Positions 26,827 through 35,848 of a stretch of 64,000 bases of DNA are shown here, one piece after another. The DNA is from Ruegeria arenilitoris (GTDB lineage: Bacteria > Pseudomonadota > Alphaproteobacteria > Rhodobacterales > Rhodobacteraceae), in contig NZ_WQHX01000001.1 in assembly GCF_013035425.1 (NCBI RefSeq), positions 62,001 to 126,000 of the forward strand. Reading direction: 5' to 3'. Made by a program: the position numbers and the translations under genes. The notes beneath the pieces were generated by a model, which saw only the letters and a program-made list of their open reading frames with translations, searched no databases and had not been told where the DNA came from. Positions within the stretch are counted from its first letter, which is position 1. Each line of letters opens with the position of its first letter.

Positions 26827-26858
26827 AAGTCAAATCTGCAAATCAGAGGAATATTAGA

Positions 26859-28265
26859 ATGAGCAAGGACGCAGTTCTTCAGCTGATCAGGGATGAGGAT
26901 GCCGAATATGTCGACATCCGCTTTACCGATCCGCGCGGCAAGCTTCAGCACGTGACCGTCATGGCCGATCAGGTCGACGAAGACTTTCTGGAAGAAGGCT
27001 TTATGTTTGACGGCTCGTCCATCGCGGGCTGGAAGTCGATCGAAGCATCCGACATGAAATTGATGCCGGACACTGAAAGCGTATATGTCGATCCGTTCTA
27101 TGCTGAAAAAACAATCTGCCTTCATTGCTCGGTCGTGGAACCTGACACCGGCGAGGCTTATGAGCGTGACCCACGCGGCACAGCGGAAAAAGCCGAAGCC
27201 TACCTTAAATCTTCGGGTGTTGGTGACGTCGCATACTTTGGGCCTGAGGCCGAGTTCTTCTTGTTTGACGATGTTCGTTTCTCCAACAGTATCAATAAAG
27301 TATCATACGAAGTTGATGCAACTGACGCGTCATGGAACACCGACACCGAATACGAAATGGGCAACATGGGTCACCGTCCGGGCGTTAAGGGTGGTTACTT
27401 CCCTGTCAACCCCGTCGACGAGAGCCAGGACCTTCGCTCAGAAATGCTCAGCACCATGAAGCGTTTGGGCATGAAGGTTGACAAGCACCACCACGAGGTT
27501 GCGTCTTGTCAGCACGAACTCGGCCTGATTTTTGACAGTCTGACCCGTCAGGCAGACGAACTGCAGAAGTACAAATACGTCATTCACAACGTGGCGCACG
27601 CCTACGGCAAATCAGCCACTTTCATGCCGAAACCGATTGCTGGTGACAACGGAACCGGCATGCACTGCAACATGTCAATCTGGAAAGACGGTAAGCCGCT
27701 GTTCGCCGGCGACAAATACGCAGATCTTTCGGACGAGGCGCTGTGGTTCATTGGCGGCATTCTAAAGCACGCCAAAACCCTTAACGCCTTCACCAATCCC
27801 TCGACCAACAGCTATAAGCGTCTGATCCCTGGCTTTGAGGCACCCGTTCTGCGCGCTTACTCAGCCCGCAACCGCTCGGGCTGTGTTCGTATTCCATGGA
27901 CTGAAAGCCCTAAAGCCAAGCGCGTTGAGGCTCGCTTCCCTGATCCGGCGGCCAACCCTTATCTGGCGTTTTCCGCTCTGCTGATGGCTGGCCTGGACGG
28001 TATTAAGAACAAGATCGACCCGGGTGAAGCGATGGACAAAAACCTGTACGATCTTCCGGCAGAAGAACTGGCCGACATCCCAACAGTTTGCGGTTCGCTT
28101 CGCGAAGCTCTGGAAGCTCTTGCATCAGATCACGACTTCCTGCTTCAGGGCGACGTGTTCACAAAAGACCAGATCGATGGCTACATCGCTCTGAAGATGG
28201 AAGAAGTTGAGACCTACGAGCACACCCCGCATCCGGTTGAATACGGAATGTACTATAGCTGCTGA
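26859..28265 (+). CDS. glnA: Glutamine synthetase type I
   Basis: A 468-residue enzyme making glutamine from glutamate, ammonia and ATP. Seen: [12 protein letters not shown] (47-58), [10 protein letters not shown] (128-137), the ATP-binding [16 protein letters not shown] (258-273), and the adenylylation site KNLYDLP with Tyr397, exactly as in GSI-beta enzymes. So activity is expected to be controlled by GlnE under PII, encoded upstream. A strong terminator follows. Confidence 0.97.
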   Translation: MSKDAVLQLIRDEDAEYVDIRFTDPRGKLQHVTVMADQVDEDFLEEGFMFDGSSIAGWKSIEASDMKLMPDTESVYVDPFYAEKTICLHCSVVEPDTGEAYERDPRGTAEKAEAYLKSSGVGDVAYFGPEAEFFLFDDVRFSNSINKVSYEVDATDASWNTDTEYEMGNMGHRPGVKGGYFPVNPVDESQDLRSEMLSTMKRLGMKVDKHHHEVASCQHELGLIFDSLTRQADELQKYKYVIHNVAHAYGKSATFMPKPIAGDNGTGMHCNMSIWKDGKPLFAGDKYADLSDEALWFIGGILKHAKTLNAFTNPSTNSYKRLIPGFEAPVLRAYSARNRSGCVRIPWTESPKAKRVEARFPDPAANPYLAFSALLMAGLDGIKNKIDPGEAMDKNLYDLPAEELADIPTVCGSLREALEALASDHDFLLQGDVFTKDQIDGYIALKMEEVETYEHTPHPVEYGMYYSC

Positions 28266-28287
28266 TCAGAGCGGTAATGTTATAATC

Positions 28288-28320
28288 GAAAGGGCGCCCG
28301 TGTCGGCGCCCTTTTTTTGT
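28288..28320 (+). terminator. Terminator of glnBA
   Basis: AAAGGGCGCC (28288-28297) pairs with GGCGCCCTTT (28304-28313), followed by a run of T. Confidence 0.9.
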
Positions 28321-28393
28321 TGAGCAAGCTGGGTTTGACCCATCGCGCCTAATCTTTCAGACTTTCACAATGGTTACCGGTCGGAGAAACAGC

Positions 28394-29041
28394 ATGCCAA
28401 CTAGCACTTCACCTTTTTCCGGATACTCAAATTTTGTGACTTCCGCAGACCAGTTGGAGAGCATTTGTGGCCAACCTTTGCCTCAAATTATCGCCAAAGA
28501 ATTGACTTCGCTGGATCAGATGTGCCGGGACTTCATTGCCGCATCGCCCTTTTGCCTGATCGCTTCAGCCAACCCATCCGGTTATCTGGATATCTCACCA
28601 CGTGGCGATCCGGCAGGATTTGTACACGTCCTAACGGACAATCTTATCGCCTTGCCTGACCGTCCGGGCAACAAGAGAGTGGACACATTTCACAATATTC
28701 TAAATGATCCACGAGTCAGCTTGATATTCATAGTTCCCGGCAAGATGGAAACACTGCGCATACGTGGAACCGCCAAACTGTGCACAGACAAAAAATTATT
28801 GAACGATATGTCAGTTGATGGACACATTCCCAAACTTGCCATGCTCGTACACGTGCAGACAGTGTTTGCACATTGTCCCAAATGTGTGATCCGTTCTCAC
28901 CTGTGGGAACCAGGCGAATGGCCGGACTCTTCGCATCTACCCAACATGAATGCAATGATGGTCAAACACGCCAAAATCAAAGCTACTCCGGATGAATGGT
29001 TCGAACACTTAAAAGAAACAGGTGAGTTGGATCTTTATTGA
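28394..29041 (+). CDS. FMN-binding pyridoxamine-phosphate-oxidase-like protein
   Basis: A 215-residue cytosolic protein of the split-barrel flavin family: FIAASPFCLIASANPSGYLD, SPRGDPAGFVHV, DRPGNKRVDTFHNIL (typical FMN-phosphate contact region), RVSLIFIVPGKMETLRIRGTA and HCPKCVIRSHLW. The last motif with two cysteines is common in the MSMEG_1061-type subgroup. Substrate unknown. The ATG at 28394 has GGAG seven bases upstream; an ATG eight codons earlier is less likely. Confidence 0.8.
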   Translation: MPTSTSPFSGYSNFVTSADQLESICGQPLPQIIAKELTSLDQMCRDFIAASPFCLIASANPSGYLDISPRGDPAGFVHVLTDNLIALPDRPGNKRVDTFHNILNDPRVSLIFIVPGKMETLRIRGTAKLCTDKKLLNDMSVDGHIPKLAMLVHVQTVFAHCPKCVIRSHLWEPGEWPDSSHLPNMNAMMVKHAKIKATPDEWFEHLKETGELDLY

Positions 29042-29116
29042 TAAGAGTTAAAGGAATTGCGGTTTTGATTTTGCGGCCTACTCTGAGCTCGTCAATTGTT
29101 GGACAGGTTTAACTTC

Positions 29117-29911
29117 ATGCTGCGCACTGTTCTTATAACAGCCATTGCATTATCACTGCCCGCGATAGGTCATACTGCACCTTGCGGAAACACAAGCGCC
29201 GGTTTCGAGGCGTGGAAAGCCGATTTTGCCAAAACCGCGAAACGTGCTGGAGTTAAGAAAAAAGGGTTACAAGCTCTGGCTCAAACTCAATACGCCAATC
29301 GCACAATTACTGCAGACCGAAACCAAAAGAGCTTCAAGTATTCTTTGGACAAATTCATGCAAGTGCGTGGCGCGAGCACAATTGTCGCCCAAGGACGTCA
29401 GCGCAAAGCACGCAATCCACAGTTCTACGCTGCGTTGGAACGGCAATATGGCGTCCCGGCTGGTGTACTTATCGCAATACACGGCATGGAAACCGGGTTT
29501 GGAAATTTCATGGGAGACAGTCAAGTCGTTTCCGCCATAACCACTTTGGCCTATGACTGCCGACGATCCGAGTTTTTCATTCCGCACGCTATCGGTGCCT
29601 TAAAGTTGGTCGACAATGGCAGCATCACGGTGGCGACAAAAGGGGCAAAACATGGCGAGTTGGGACACACCCAGTTCTTGCCTGGCAATGCGTTAACCTA
29701 CGGTGTGGACGCAACCGGCGATGGTAGGGTGGACTTTTACAATATGACTGACTCTCTGGCCTCGACCGCCAACTTCTTGCGCAAGAAAGGCTGGAAACCA
29801 GGCCGCGGCTACCAACCAGGAGAGCCGAATTTCGCCGTTATACAACAGTGGAACGCAGCTTCGGTTTATCAACAATCCATCGCGATAATGGGTTGGCGAA
29901 TCGACAACTGA
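29117..29911 (+). CDS. Lytic murein transglycosylase (MltB-like)
   Basis: A 264-residue exported enzyme: signal peptide ending GHTA-A/P, then an SLT_2 domain with VLIAIHGMETGFGNFMGDSQVV (catalytic Glu in MET), FFIPHAIGALKLVD, GHTQFLPGNALTYGVDATGDG and SLASTANFLRKKGWKPG. It cleaves peptidoglycan to 1,6-anhydro products. It lacks the C-terminal peptidoglycan-binding domain some relatives carry. A TTG seven codons upstream is a less likely start. Confidence 0.87.
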   Translation: MLRTVLITAIALSLPAIGHTAPCGNTSAGFEAWKADFAKTAKRAGVKKKGLQALAQTQYANRTITADRNQKSFKYSLDKFMQVRGASTIVAQGRQRKARNPQFYAALERQYGVPAGVLIAIHGMETGFGNFMGDSQVVSAITTLAYDCRRSEFFIPHAIGALKLVDNGSITVATKGAKHGELGHTQFLPGNALTYGVDATGDGRVDFYNMTDSLASTANFLRKKGWKPGRGYQPGEPNFAVIQQWNAASVYQQSIAIMGWRIDN

Positions 29912-30109
29912 CCTCAGAGGAACGGCGCGACTAAACAACCGAATTTTGGCCACATTCTCGCCACACAGATTTAATCGACCTCATAGCTGCTTGGTTTCCA
30001 AAGCGTAATCAATACTCCGGAATTCTTGGTTTTTTTCCGTTCCGTCAAAATTCATCCCAGATCAATGCGTAAAATTGATTTCGGAACCTGTACTTAAAAG
30101 GAACACGCT

Positions 30110-31009
30110 GTGACGGCAAAGCGCAGTTACCATGGTGGTCTTCAATTCAACGGCAAGCCGGATGGCGCGCTGGAGCGGTTCGGTCATATCGCGGCAACTA
30201 CGTTGCAGGATTACGGGCACCTTATTGAGCGCAAGAAGTTACTAAGCCCGCAAGAAGCGAGCATTGTAACCAGCCAGTATTTGGTTCGCTTGACTTTGGA
30301 GGTCAAAGAGGAAGTCGCATGCGACCGTTATGAAACTCTTGATAGAACTGTAGGCCTGAAAACGATCAGTCGAAAAAGCACGACACTGCCGCCAAACCGT
30401 TTGAAGATAACGATCTGTCCGGTTTCGGACCTGATGGATGACAGTGAAATTTCAGAGCTTATGCTGGTAGTGATACTATATCGCATGGTTGACATTTGTT
30501 CGACCTTGCGGATCGAATGGCTGTCACCCAATACAGTACTTACCGTCGAGCAATTCATGAGTGCCTTCGATTCCATCGCGCCGCGCAAGCCGCGGGATCG
30601 TAAGAAAGCTTTTGATGCTATCTCGGGACAGTTTACAGGTCTTGACCTATCTGACGATGGCGATATCGATCAATCCGAAACTACAGCACGCCCAATCAAA
30701 CTAACTGATGAGCAGTTACTAAGCCTCGCATTCCGAGAAGATACAAAACCGACAGCCGAGGCATACAGCGAAAACGCGGCCCCCGAGGCGGAAGAAACCC
30801 CAAGCGACATACTTAGATTGACTAGTTGGGGCATGACAGGGGCAATTGCCAGCATTTCGGGTCCAGTCGCCGTTTCGTTGGCGGCCGTGAACCTCATTCG
30901 CGGTGAAGACTTCCGTCTGAATACCCAGGTTCTGTCACTGACCGTTGCGATATTCGCTCTGAATGCCACAAATGCATTTGCTGGAGTAGCAAGCGCTATA
31001 GGAATGTAA
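30110..31009 (+). CDS. Protein of unknown function with C-terminal membrane segment
   Basis: A 299-residue protein not recognised. Residues 1-160 look globular and mixed alpha/beta (LQDYGHLIERKKLL, RLKITICPVSDLMDDSE, LMLVVILYRMVDIC). Residues 190-235 are acidic and probably disordered. Residues 245-299 hold two hydrophobic segments (WGMTGAIASISGPVAVSL and LSLTVAIFALNATNAFAGV). The GTG start has AAAAGGA seven bases upstream. The gene converges on the DUF3445 gene and their ends share a terminator hairpin. Membrane anchoring by the C-terminus is inference. Confidence 0.6.
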   Translation: MTAKRSYHGGLQFNGKPDGALERFGHIAATTLQDYGHLIERKKLLSPQEASIVTSQYLVRLTLEVKEEVACDRYETLDRTVGLKTISRKSTTLPPNRLKITICPVSDLMDDSEISELMLVVILYRMVDICSTLRIEWLSPNTVLTVEQFMSAFDSIAPRKPRDRKKAFDAISGQFTGLDLSDDGDIDQSETTARPIKLTDEQLLSLAFREDTKPTAEAYSENAAPEAEETPSDILRLTSWGMTGAIASISGPVAVSLAAVNLIRGEDFRLNTQVLSLTVAIFALNATNAFAGVASAIGM

Positions 31010-31037
31010 AACCCCACTAAAGACCCTCCTAGGAAGG

Positions 31038-31059
31038 CCCCGCTAATCGGCGGGGTTTT
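31038..31059. terminator. Terminator overlapping the 3' end of the DUF3445 gene
   Basis: CCCCGC (31038-31043) pairs with GCGGGG (31050-31055), followed on the plus strand by TTTTC. The loop and right arm encode the last residues and stop of the convergent minus-strand gene. Confidence 0.7.
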
Positions 31060-31798
31060 CCATTTCCAGCAGGCGTTCAACGGCCAAAACATAGGTGTGA
31101 ATAGAGAAAACAACCGCCCGTGAATTTGGCAAACGCAACAATGTCTGTCGTTCACTGCGTAAGTACTTCGCATTTCCACGATCACGAACTTTGCGCGGGT
31201 TCTGAATACTACTCGGTTGAAATAACTGAGCGTCGTCATACCAAAGAGCATTGAACCTCCACAAAGGGCGGTCAGCTTGTATACCATCAAACAACCTTTG
31301 GACACGACGTGCGACATTGGAATCATAGGGGGCAATGCGTTCATGAATGGCGACAAGCGGCCGCATGAATTTCTCGGATAACCTCCAACTCGCAGGAAAA
31401 CACAAAATGGCTCCGGTCAAGACGTGTTCATTTTCGACTTTTTGCAGTATGCACAAGTCCTCTTGCACAAGATTGCAAAGCGTTTCCAAAGGTCGCGAGC
31501 GATCAACATCAATTTTCAAGCCATCAGGCCTATAGACACGCTCGCTCTGGCCATTATAGGCCTGCTCCAACACTAGCTCCAAAAGCTCTTGTGCGGGGGC
31601 TAGTGCCATTTGATCCATTGCCAATACTTCGCCAGGTCTTTCCGCCAACAACCTGCTTCGATATGCCATTTGCGCGTCAAAGGCGTCATCTCGTTGCAGC
31701 CAGTCTTCCATGCTGGCAGGTTTGATCCCAGGCAGGGGGTTATGGACCAGTGGATCGTAGGGTATGTTTTCCTGCAAAATAATGTTCATTGGCTCCAT
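31043..31798 (-). CDS. DUF3445 protein (haem-dependent oxidative N-demethylase family)
   Basis: A 251-residue protein with the DUF3445 hallmarks: PLPGIKPASMEDWLQRDD, YRPDGLKIDVDRSRPLETL, LVQEDLCILQKVENEHVL, GAILCFPASWRLSEKFMRPL, IAPYDSNVARRVQRLFDGI, LWRFNALWYDD, YLRSERQTLLRLPNSRAVV and SIHTYV. Characterised relatives are haem enzymes that oxidatively demethylate secondary amines, so a role in methylamine-type metabolism is plausible; the family name alone does not fix the substrate. It is transcribed divergently from dddP, with an 18-bp dyad in the shared promoter region. A start three codons later (MNIILQEN, with GGAG close by) is possible. Confidence 0.85.
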   Translation of the reverse strand: MEPMNIILQENIPYDPLVHNPLPGIKPASMEDWLQRDDAFDAQMAYRSRLLAERPGEVLAMDQMALAPAQELLELVLEQAYNGQSERVYRPDGLKIDVDRSRPLETLCNLVQEDLCILQKVENEHVLTGAILCFPASWRLSEKFMRPLVAIHERIAPYDSNVARRVQRLFDGIQADRPLWRFNALWYDDAQLFQPSSIQNPRKVRDRGNAKYLRSERQTLLRLPNSRAVVFSIHTYVLAVERLLEMENPAD

Positions 31799-31845
31799 GT
31801 ATCACCCGGGTCAGGATATGTCGGTCCAAAAGCGACGTGACGACA

Positions 31846-31863
31846 GTCGCAAATCATTGCGAC
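31846..31863. promoter_or_regulatory. 18-bp dyad between DUF3445 and dddP
   Basis: GTCGCAA-ATCA-TTGCGAC has perfect 7-bp arms and lies 48 bases before the DUF3445 gene and 50 bases before dddP. Position and symmetry suggest a repressor or activator site acting on both. Regulator unknown. Confidence 0.45.
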
Positions 31864-31912
31864 GCAACGTTTTGGGCGCATCAATCTGAAATTTAAAGCA
31901 GGGAGGCAAAAC

Positions 31913-33256
31913 GTGAATATACCCTATCGTGAAAGCCGTAAGATTGACCCGACGCGCGGAGCCACACTGGGCGACGGCTCCCCCAATGACAATGACCGGA
32001 TAGAGATCGGCCCAACCCAACTTGCGTTTGACGAATGGGCGGGGGCAGGACTGAGTTTGCCTAACCTAGAAAGAATGCGCCAATTTCGCTGGACGCGTCT
32101 AACCAAAGCGATTGTGGATCGCGGCTATGGTGGGCTTTTACTGTTTGATCCGCTGAACATCCGGTATGCCACCGACAGCACTAATATGCAGCTTTGGAAC
32201 ACCCATAACCCATTCCGGGCTGTTCTGTTGTGTGCAGACGGTCACATGGTGATTTGGGACTACAAAAACTCTCCGTTCCTGACGACCTTCAACCCGCTGG
32301 TGCGCGAACAGCGTTCAGGTGCGGACCTGTTTTATTTCGACCGTGGTGACAAAATTGATGTGGCTGCAGACGTGTTCTCAAACGAAGTGCGCGTTCTTAT
32401 TGAAGAACATGCCGGCGGTAATAAAAGGTTGGCTGTGGACAAGATAATGTTGCACGGCCTTCGCGCTCTTGAGGCCCAAGATTTTGAAATTATGGATGGC
32501 GAGGAGGTCACCGAAAAGACCCGCGCCATAAAGGGCGCAGACGAAATACTCGCAATGCGCTGTGCGAGCCACGCTTGCGAGTCGGCAGTTGCAGCGATGG
32601 AAAATTTTGCCCGAGCAAATGTGGGTGACGGCAAAACGTCTGAGGATGACATCTGGGCCGTCCTGCATGCCGAAAATATACGCCGCGGCGGTGAATGGAT
32701 CGAGACCCGGTTGTTGGCATCGGGACAGCGCACAAACCCTTGGTTTCAAGAATGCGGCCCACGCATCACGCAGCGGAACGAGATTGTAGCGTTCGATACC
32801 GATTTGATCGGCTGTTATGGTATTTGTGTAGATATTTCTAGGACTTGGTGGATTGGAAATCAGAAGCCACGCCCAGATATGATTTATGCCATGCAGCATG
32901 CGCATGAACACATCATGACCAACATGGAAATGCTCAAACCCGGAGTAACAATCCCCGAGTTGACGGCCAACGCGCACAAGCTTGACGACAAATATCAGGC
33001 CCAAAAATATGGCTGCCTGATGCACGGCGTCGGATTGTGTGACGAGTGGCCGCTGGTGGCTTACCCAGACAAAGCGGTCGAAGGTGCTTATGATTACCCA
33101 TTGGAACCCGGGATGGTATTGTGCGTCGAGGCAGCTGTTGGTGAAGTAGGCGGGGATTTTTCGATCAAGTTGGAAGATCAGGTTTTGATTACCGAGTACG
33201 GCTATGAAAACCTGACCAAATACCCGTTTGATAGTGCCCTGATGGGATTAGCTTGA
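31913..33256 (+). CDS. dddP: DMSP lyase DddP
   Basis: A 447-residue member of the M24 'pita-bread' fold that cleaves dimethylsulfoniopropionate into dimethyl sulfide and acrylate. Length and residue numbers agree with the Ruegeria DddP enzymes: metal ligands D295, D297 (FDTDLIG), D307 (VDISR), H371 (MHGVGLCDEW), E406 (LCVEAAVG), E421 (KLEDQ), the catalytic base D377, and W95 (MQLWNTHNPFR) in the substrate site. These residues separate DddP from prolidases. The start is GTG at 31913 with GGGAGG six bases before. No other ddd or dmd gene is adjacent; a BCCT carrier lies 12 kb downstream. Confidence 0.95.
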   Translation: MNIPYRESRKIDPTRGATLGDGSPNDNDRIEIGPTQLAFDEWAGAGLSLPNLERMRQFRWTRLTKAIVDRGYGGLLLFDPLNIRYATDSTNMQLWNTHNPFRAVLLCADGHMVIWDYKNSPFLTTFNPLVREQRSGADLFYFDRGDKIDVAADVFSNEVRVLIEEHAGGNKRLAVDKIMLHGLRALEAQDFEIMDGEEVTEKTRAIKGADEILAMRCASHACESAVAAMENFARANVGDGKTSEDDIWAVLHAENIRRGGEWIETRLLASGQRTNPWFQECGPRITQRNEIVAFDTDLIGCYGICVDISRTWWIGNQKPRPDMIYAMQHAHEHIMTNMEMLKPGVTIPELTANAHKLDDKYQAQKYGCLMHGVGLCDEWPLVAYPDKAVEGAYDYPLEPGMVLCVEAAVGEVGGDFSIKLEDQVLITEYGYENLTKYPFDSALMGLA

Positions 33257-33565
33257 ATTATCAGCTCAGCGCGACGACCCGGACTGCATCACATTGCCGT
33301 GCCAGCCCTCAGTCGCGGATTCGGCATGTTCGACGCCGGTGACTTCACTCTTTGGCCTATGCTGATCAAAATGCACTTCTGAGAAACCGAAAATAAAGAA
33401 AATAATTGGAACATCCGCGATTACATTGTTTTCGCTTGAGCGATTTGAAGCATGTTCCACTTTCACTCACATGCTCACCTTACCGTGACGCTTCTGACAC
33501 ATGGGTTGAGACAGAACGTTGATGCACACAGTATTGGAGGACCCTAAGTAGCTGAAGGAGCCGCC
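33257..33565. other. Intergenic region after dddP
   Basis: About 310 bases. AAGGAG precedes the next gene at 33566. No obvious hairpin ends dddP. No gene or repeat was seen. Confidence 0.4.
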
Positions 33566-34786
33566 ATGCCCACGGAACGCATCACCTTTGCCGGACATGA
33601 CGGCAGCCAACTTGCAGCGCGACTTGATTTGCCTGATGGGCCCGTACTGGCAACCGCTCTATTCGCTCATTGCTTTACCTGTTCCAAAGACATTCCGGCC
33701 GCAAGGCGAATTTCCGCGCGGCTTGCGGCAATGGGAATTGCGGTTTTGCGCTTTGACTTCACCGGCCTTGGCCATTCGGCTGGAGAATTCGCCAATACAA
33801 CCTTTACCTCGAACGTCGAGGATTTGATCGCAGCAGCGAAATACTTAACCGGGAGGAAAATGGCACCTGCCTTGCTGATCGGCCACTCGCTCGGCGGTGC
33901 TGCCGTTCTTAGGGCTCGCGCGGACATCCCGTCAGTCAAGGCGGTCGTTACATTGGGCGCTCCGGCTGATCCCAGTCATGTCTCGCACCATTTCGAAGAT
34001 GCGCTGCCCGATATTCAACGACAAGGGGCAGCAGAGGTGACACTTGGCGGTCGTCCGTTTCGTATCGGCAAAGCATTTGTTGACGATATTTCAGAAACAG
34101 CCCTAATTCCCGCAATCGCCGACCTTCGTGCCGCGTTGCTGATCCTCCACGCACCACGGGACGAAACCGTCAGTATCAACAACGCCAGCACGATTTATCT
34201 GGCGGCCAAACATCCGAAGAGTTTTGTAACGCTAGATGACGCCGATCACCTGATCACTCGCGCGGCGGACGCGGAATACGCTGCTGATGTCATCGCTGCA
34301 TGGGTCTCACGATACGTTGAACTGAACCCTCCGGCCCCGCCTCCTGGCGCACCCGAAGGAGTAGTACGCGTGACTGAGGCAGACCCAGAAGGATTCCTGC
34401 AAGATATTCAATCCGGTCCGCGACATCATGCGGTGGCCGATGAACCGATCTCTTACGGCGGAACAGACCGAGGAATGTCGCCTTATGGCTTTGTATCTTC
34501 GGGGTTGGGGGCATGCACGTCGATGACGATCCGAATGTATGCGCGTCGCAAGGGTTGGCCTCTGAACGGAATAACCGTCGATGTCTGCCACAACAAAGTT
34601 CACGCTCAGGACGCAGGGCTGGCCAGCGAAGGCAAAGTGGATCACTTCCGCCGCAAAATCAGGCTTTCCGGGCCATTATCCAAGGACCAACAAGCCAAAT
34701 TGCGGGAAATCGCCGACAAATGCCCTGTCCACCGCACACTGGAAGGTTCCGCTCACATCACGACCGAGCTTTTGCCTTCTGGGTAA
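33566..34786 (+). CDS. Alpha/beta hydrolase fused to an OsmC-like domain
   Basis: A 406-residue fusion. Residues 1-250 are an alpha/beta hydrolase with nucleophile elbow GHSLGGAAV, DFTGLGHSAG and the late HAPRDETV/DDADHLI segments holding the acid and His. Residues 265-406 are OsmC-like: GGTDRGMSPYGFVSSGLGACTSMTIRMYARRKGW with the first redox Cys and ADKCPVHRTLEGS with the second. OsmC domains reduce organic peroxides; the pairing with a hydrolase recurs widely, but the joint substrate is not known. AAGGAG precedes the ATG. Confidence 0.9.
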   Translation: MPTERITFAGHDGSQLAARLDLPDGPVLATALFAHCFTCSKDIPAARRISARLAAMGIAVLRFDFTGLGHSAGEFANTTFTSNVEDLIAAAKYLTGRKMAPALLIGHSLGGAAVLRARADIPSVKAVVTLGAPADPSHVSHHFEDALPDIQRQGAAEVTLGGRPFRIGKAFVDDISETALIPAIADLRAALLILHAPRDETVSINNASTIYLAAKHPKSFVTLDDADHLITRAADAEYAADVIAAWVSRYVELNPPAPPPGAPEGVVRVTEADPEGFLQDIQSGPRHHAVADEPISYGGTDRGMSPYGFVSSGLGACTSMTIRMYARRKGWPLNGITVDVCHNKVHAQDAGLASEGKVDHFRRKIRLSGPLSKDQQAKLREIADKCPVHRTLEGSAHITTELLPSG

Positions 34787-34798
34787 GCACCCGAGTAT

Positions 34799-35137
34799 TC
34801 AACGTCGCGGTGCGGGACGGTGTATCGGTGGTCTGGCTGTCGGCGGTCTTGCAGCAGGTGGGCGCGGACGCGATGGCGGTTTACCAGCCGGAGGTTTAGG
34901 GCGGTCTGGTCTGGTCGGCCTATCAGGCCGGTCGGGTCTATCCGGACGGTCCGGTCGGTCGACATCAATGTCGACATCGACATCGCGCCGATAGTAGTCA
35001 TTCCAAAGCATTGAGTCATAATACGGATCGTACCCGTACCCCACTCCAACCGTTACACCGTCGCATGCCGACAGGGTAAGTGCCGTTGCCCCAAGGCCAA
35101 ATGCCAGCAAAGTCCGCTTAACAATCTTAAATGTCAT
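34799..35137 (-). CDS. Small lipoprotein with Arg-Pro-Asp repeats
   Basis: A 112-residue lipoprotein: lipobox LTLSAC (Cys25), a short Tyr/Asp-rich region (GYGYDPYYDSMLWNDYY), a DVDVDIDVD stretch, then about five RPD repeats and a Pro/Arg/Ala-rich tail (KPPAGKPPSRPRPPAARPPT). The tail is low complexity and probably extended, as in proteins that contact peptidoglycan. Not matched to a known family. It ends 12 bases from the convergent hydrolase-OsmC gene and follows the gene at 35148 by 10 bases. Confidence 0.7.
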   Translation of the reverse strand: MTFKIVKRTLLAFGLGATALTLSACDGVTVGVGYGYDPYYDSMLWNDYYRRDVDVDIDVDRPDRPDRPDRPDRPTRPDRPKPPAGKPPSRPRPPAARPPTARPPIHRPAPRR

Positions 35138-35147
35138 AAACTTATCC

Positions 35148-35708
35148 TCACTGCATCGCTCGGAAAGAGTCGAATATCGCGTTCAGGTCTTCGACGTAGG
35201 CAGGATCAGCGCCATCCTGCAAAACCGCTACCGCTACGGCTACACGGCCTCGTGGAAGGTCAATTACAGTTGCTGTAAAGTTCACCCCGCGCCCATCCCT
35301 ACGACCGGTTCCGCGAAACACATGCGCCGGCAATCCTCCAATCGATTGCCTGACGCTTTCAGTTAGCTTCGCGTCCTTGACCAGAAATTTGTCAATGTCC
35401 TGCAAGTATTGAACACCGTCCTCAATTGTCTCTACCCCTTCGGGTGAGACGAAGCCCATCCAGACCGCATCATCCGTAACTGGGCGCATACCCATCACAC
35501 GCGCAACCGCTCGAGGATCGCCAACATTCGTATCCTCAATACTCCGAGGTCCGCCGACACGAAGAGCCCAGAAATCGGGAACAACAAATCGGAACAACTT
35601 TTGACCACGATCAGTATACGTGACGGGGGTATCTGAAGCCGCGGGAAGCGCACAGCCAAACCAAACCGCGAGACAGATGAAAAATATCTTTGAAAACAAA
35701 ACGCGCAT
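35148..35708 (-). CDS. Exported protein of unknown function
   Basis: A 186-residue protein with a signal peptide (MRVLFSKIFFICLAVWFG, cleavage near PAAS-D). The mature part has VTYTDRGQKLFRFVVPDFW, DDAVWMGFVSPEGVETI, and VNFTATVIDLPRGRVAVAVAVL. It looks like a small alpha/beta periplasmic domain; no family was recognised with confidence. The ATG at 35708 was chosen because it opens the signal peptide; an extension to 35837 would run into the bioY terminator. Probably co-transcribed with the small lipoprotein downstream. Confidence 0.7.
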   Translation of the reverse strand: MRVLFSKIFFICLAVWFGCALPAASDTPVTYTDRGQKLFRFVVPDFWALRVGGPRSIEDTNVGDPRAVARVMGMRPVTDDAVWMGFVSPEGVETIEDGVQYLQDIDKFLVKDAKLTESVRQSIGGLPAHVFRGTGRRDGRGVNFTATVIDLPRGRVAVAVAVLQDGADPAYVEDLNAIFDSFRAMQ

Positions 35709-35793
35709 ATCAAAATAACCTGATGATTTCTTCCATATCAGGTTGGCCTGTACGAACTGGGTTTGTCCAGCTTCGCTTTGGCCAAAAACGACA

Positions 35794-35825
35794 AACCCGC
35801 GCCGGGGTTCCTCCTGACGCGGGTT
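35794..35825 (-). terminator. Terminator of bioY
   Basis: AACCCGCG (35794-35801) pairs with CGCGGGTT (35818-35825). On the minus strand TTTGTCGTTTTTGG follows. Confidence 0.8.
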
Positions 35826-35848
35826 GAAGTTTCGCAAAACTTGGCTGG

